Positions 12,157-12,863 of a stretch of 12,863 nucleotides of DNA are shown here, one piece after another; the stretch's first letter is position 1; each line of letters begins with the position of its first letter. This DNA comes from an uncultured Eubacteriales bacterium (GTDB taxonomy: Bacteria > Bacillota_A > Clostridia > Oscillospirales > Oscillospiraceae). Below the pieces are notes generated by a model. That model was not told where the DNA came from. It did not search any database and saw only the letters and a program-made list of their open reading frames with translations. The translations under genes and the position numbers were made by a program. The DNA is taken from positions 1 through 12,863 of the forward strand of contig CATIYU010000166.1 of NCBI GenBank assembly GCA_949739085.1, in the 5' to 3' direction.

Positions 12157-12192
12157 AGAGAGCCCGGCGGATTTTTTTCCGCCGGGCTCTCT
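12157..12192 (+). terminator. Hairpin after the SprA-related gene
   Basis: A perfect 14-bp stem (AGAGAGCCCGGCGG, 12157-12170, with 12179-12192) has the 8-base loop ATTTTTTT. It starts 15 bases past the stop. No T-run follows on the plus strand, so it is not a canonical terminator, but a stem of this strength between convergent genes probably stops or stabilises the transcript end. A smaller inverted repeat CCGTATT / AATACGG (12128-12134, 12148-12154) precedes it. Confidence 0.6.
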
Positions 12193-12210
12193 CCTGTTCA
12201 AATTTAATCC

Positions 12211-12252
12211 GGAAAAACAAGCCGCCCGCCGGGATGTCCCAGCAGGCGGCTT
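12211..12252 (-). terminator. Intrinsic terminator of the mutase gene
   Basis: On the minus strand AAGCCGCC (12245-12252) pairs with GGCGGCTT (12219-12226), with an inner GGGA/TCCC pairing, followed by GTTTTTCC. It starts 12 bases past the stop codon. Confidence 0.8.
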
Positions 12253-12263
12253 ATATAATTCCA

Positions 12264-12863
12264 TTATTTCTTGAGCGTCTCCACCCACTGGCCGTACTTC
12301 TTCAGATTGGCGTCCCGCTCCGCGGCGTCCGCGCCCTTGGTGAGAATGTACACCTTGATCTTCGGCTCTGTGCCGGAGGGCCGCACGATGATGGACGTGC
12401 CGTCCGCCAGCTCAAAGCGCAGCACGTTGGAGCCGGAGAGCTCCATGGCGGTTCTGGCCCCGGTGGCGCGGTCCACCACGCTGCCGTCCTGGTAATCCTT
12501 GAACTGGAGCACCTTCACGCCGCCGATCTCCGCCGGGGGGGCATCCCGCAGGTCCTTCATCAGCTTGGCCATGTCCGCCAGGCCGTCCAGGCCGGGCATG
12601 ACCAGGTTATGGGTCTTCTCGCCGTACCAGCCGTGCTTGTTGTAGAGGGCCTGCAGGGCGTCCAGCACGGTCATGCCCTTGGCGTAGTAGTAGGCGGCCA
12701 TCTCCGTCAGCAGCAAGGACGCGGTGACCGCGTCCTTGTCCCGCACGTAGTCGCCCAGCATGTAGCCGTAGCTCTCCTCATAGGAGAAGACCACCTTGCC
12801 CTCGCCGGAGCTCTCCAGGGCGTTTTTCTTCTCCGCGATGAACTTGAACCCGGTAAAGGTGTC
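12264..12863 (-). CDS. pgcA: Phosphoglucomutase/phosphomannomutase, C-terminal part (partial)
   Basis: This alpha-D-phosphohexomutase interconverts hexose 1- and 6-phosphates, feeding cell-envelope sugar nucleotide synthesis. The frame is open from the right edge: 199 residues beginning DTFTGFKFIAEKKNAL, against roughly 575 for a full PgcA-type enzyme. The sugar-binding loop of domain 3 is FSYEESYGYMLGDYVRDKDA (26-45), with the EES signature. The phosphate-binding loop of domain 4 is RPSGTEPKIKVYI, with the SGTEPK core. The active-site serine and metal loop (domains 1-2) lie outside the window. No role in motility is implied; it converges on the SprA-related gene. The symbol follows the B. 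subtilis enzyme by resemblance and the substrate preference is not proved. Confidence 0.9.
   Translation of the reverse strand, partial: DTFTGFKFIAEKKNALESSGEGKVVFSYEESYGYMLGDYVRDKDAVTASLLLTEMAAYYYAKGMTVLDALQALYNKHGWYGEKTHNLVMPGLDGLADMAKLMKDLRDAPPAEIGGVKVLQFKDYQDGSVVDRATGARTAMELSGSNVLRFELADGTSIIVRPSGTEPKIKVYILTKGADAAERDANLKKYGQWVETLKK

Noticed and set aside
11311..12288. Minus-strand open frame antisense to the SprA-related gene (325 codons)
   Set aside because: The plus-strand frame has a ribosome site and conserved motifs (HExxH, CxxC); the antisense frame is Gly/Leu/Ala-rich and crosses both terminator hairpins.
1..12863. tRNA, rRNA, CRISPR array, insertion sequence or prophage genes
   Set aside because: No cloverleaf, no spaced regular repeat array, and no transposase, integrase or phage-like product was found on either strand.

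Overview
The window is a flagellar gene cluster in the arrangement typical of Gram-positive Clostridia/Bacilli (flgM-flgN-flgK-flgL-yviE-fliW-csrA, then flgB-flgC-fliE-fliF-fliG), all on the minus strand. Two plus-strand genes diverge from its head, and the 3' part of a sugar-phosphate mutase gene converges on them at the right edge. The GC-rich coding DNA with AT-rich promoter islands, strong purine-rich Shine-Dalgarno sites, the FliW/CsrA pair and a YviE (DUF6470) protein all point to a motile Gram-positive anaerobe. An Oscillospiraceae-like clostridium is my best guess, but no marker gene fixes it.

Layout, right to left in the direction of the minus-strand genes. 10340-10630 is a divergent promoter region with a clear sigma-A promoter for the plus-strand PilZ gene and a sigma-D-like -10 for flgM. 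10339-3934 holds the late/regulatory block: anti-sigma factor FlgM, chaperone FlgN, hook-filament junction proteins FlgK and FlgL (both unusually large), YviE, and the overlapping fliW-csrA pair, closed by an intrinsic terminator at 3877-3914. 3590-3876 is an AT-rich control region with two candidate promoters, short palindromes and a cluster of sequences resembling Spo0A boxes. 3571-1 is the basal-body operon: rod proteins FlgB and FlgC, FliE, MS-ring FliF, and the first 170 residues of switch protein FliG, which runs off the left edge.

On the plus strand, 10631-11269 encodes a YcgR/DgrA-like PilZ protein, a likely c-di-GMP-responsive motility brake with an altered RxxxR motif. 11332-12141 encodes a SprA-related HExxH protein with two CxxC pairs. 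The mutase gene (12264-12863, minus) ends in its own terminator facing the end of the SprA-related gene.

Together the genes cover basal-body assembly (FlgB, FlgC, FliE, FliF, FliG), ordered export and junction building (FlgN, FlgK, FlgL), and control (FlgM on sigma-D, FliW on CsrA, PilZ on motor function). The most unusual things seen are four diverged copies of a Trp-anchored repeat forming the extra domain of FlgL, an enlarged FlgK, a near-perfect 23-nt direct repeat between flgN and flgK, a strong non-terminator hairpin between flgC and fliE, and the putative Spo0A boxes ahead of flgB. No wholly new system is evident; the core is a recognisable flagellar locus with lineage-specific elaborations.
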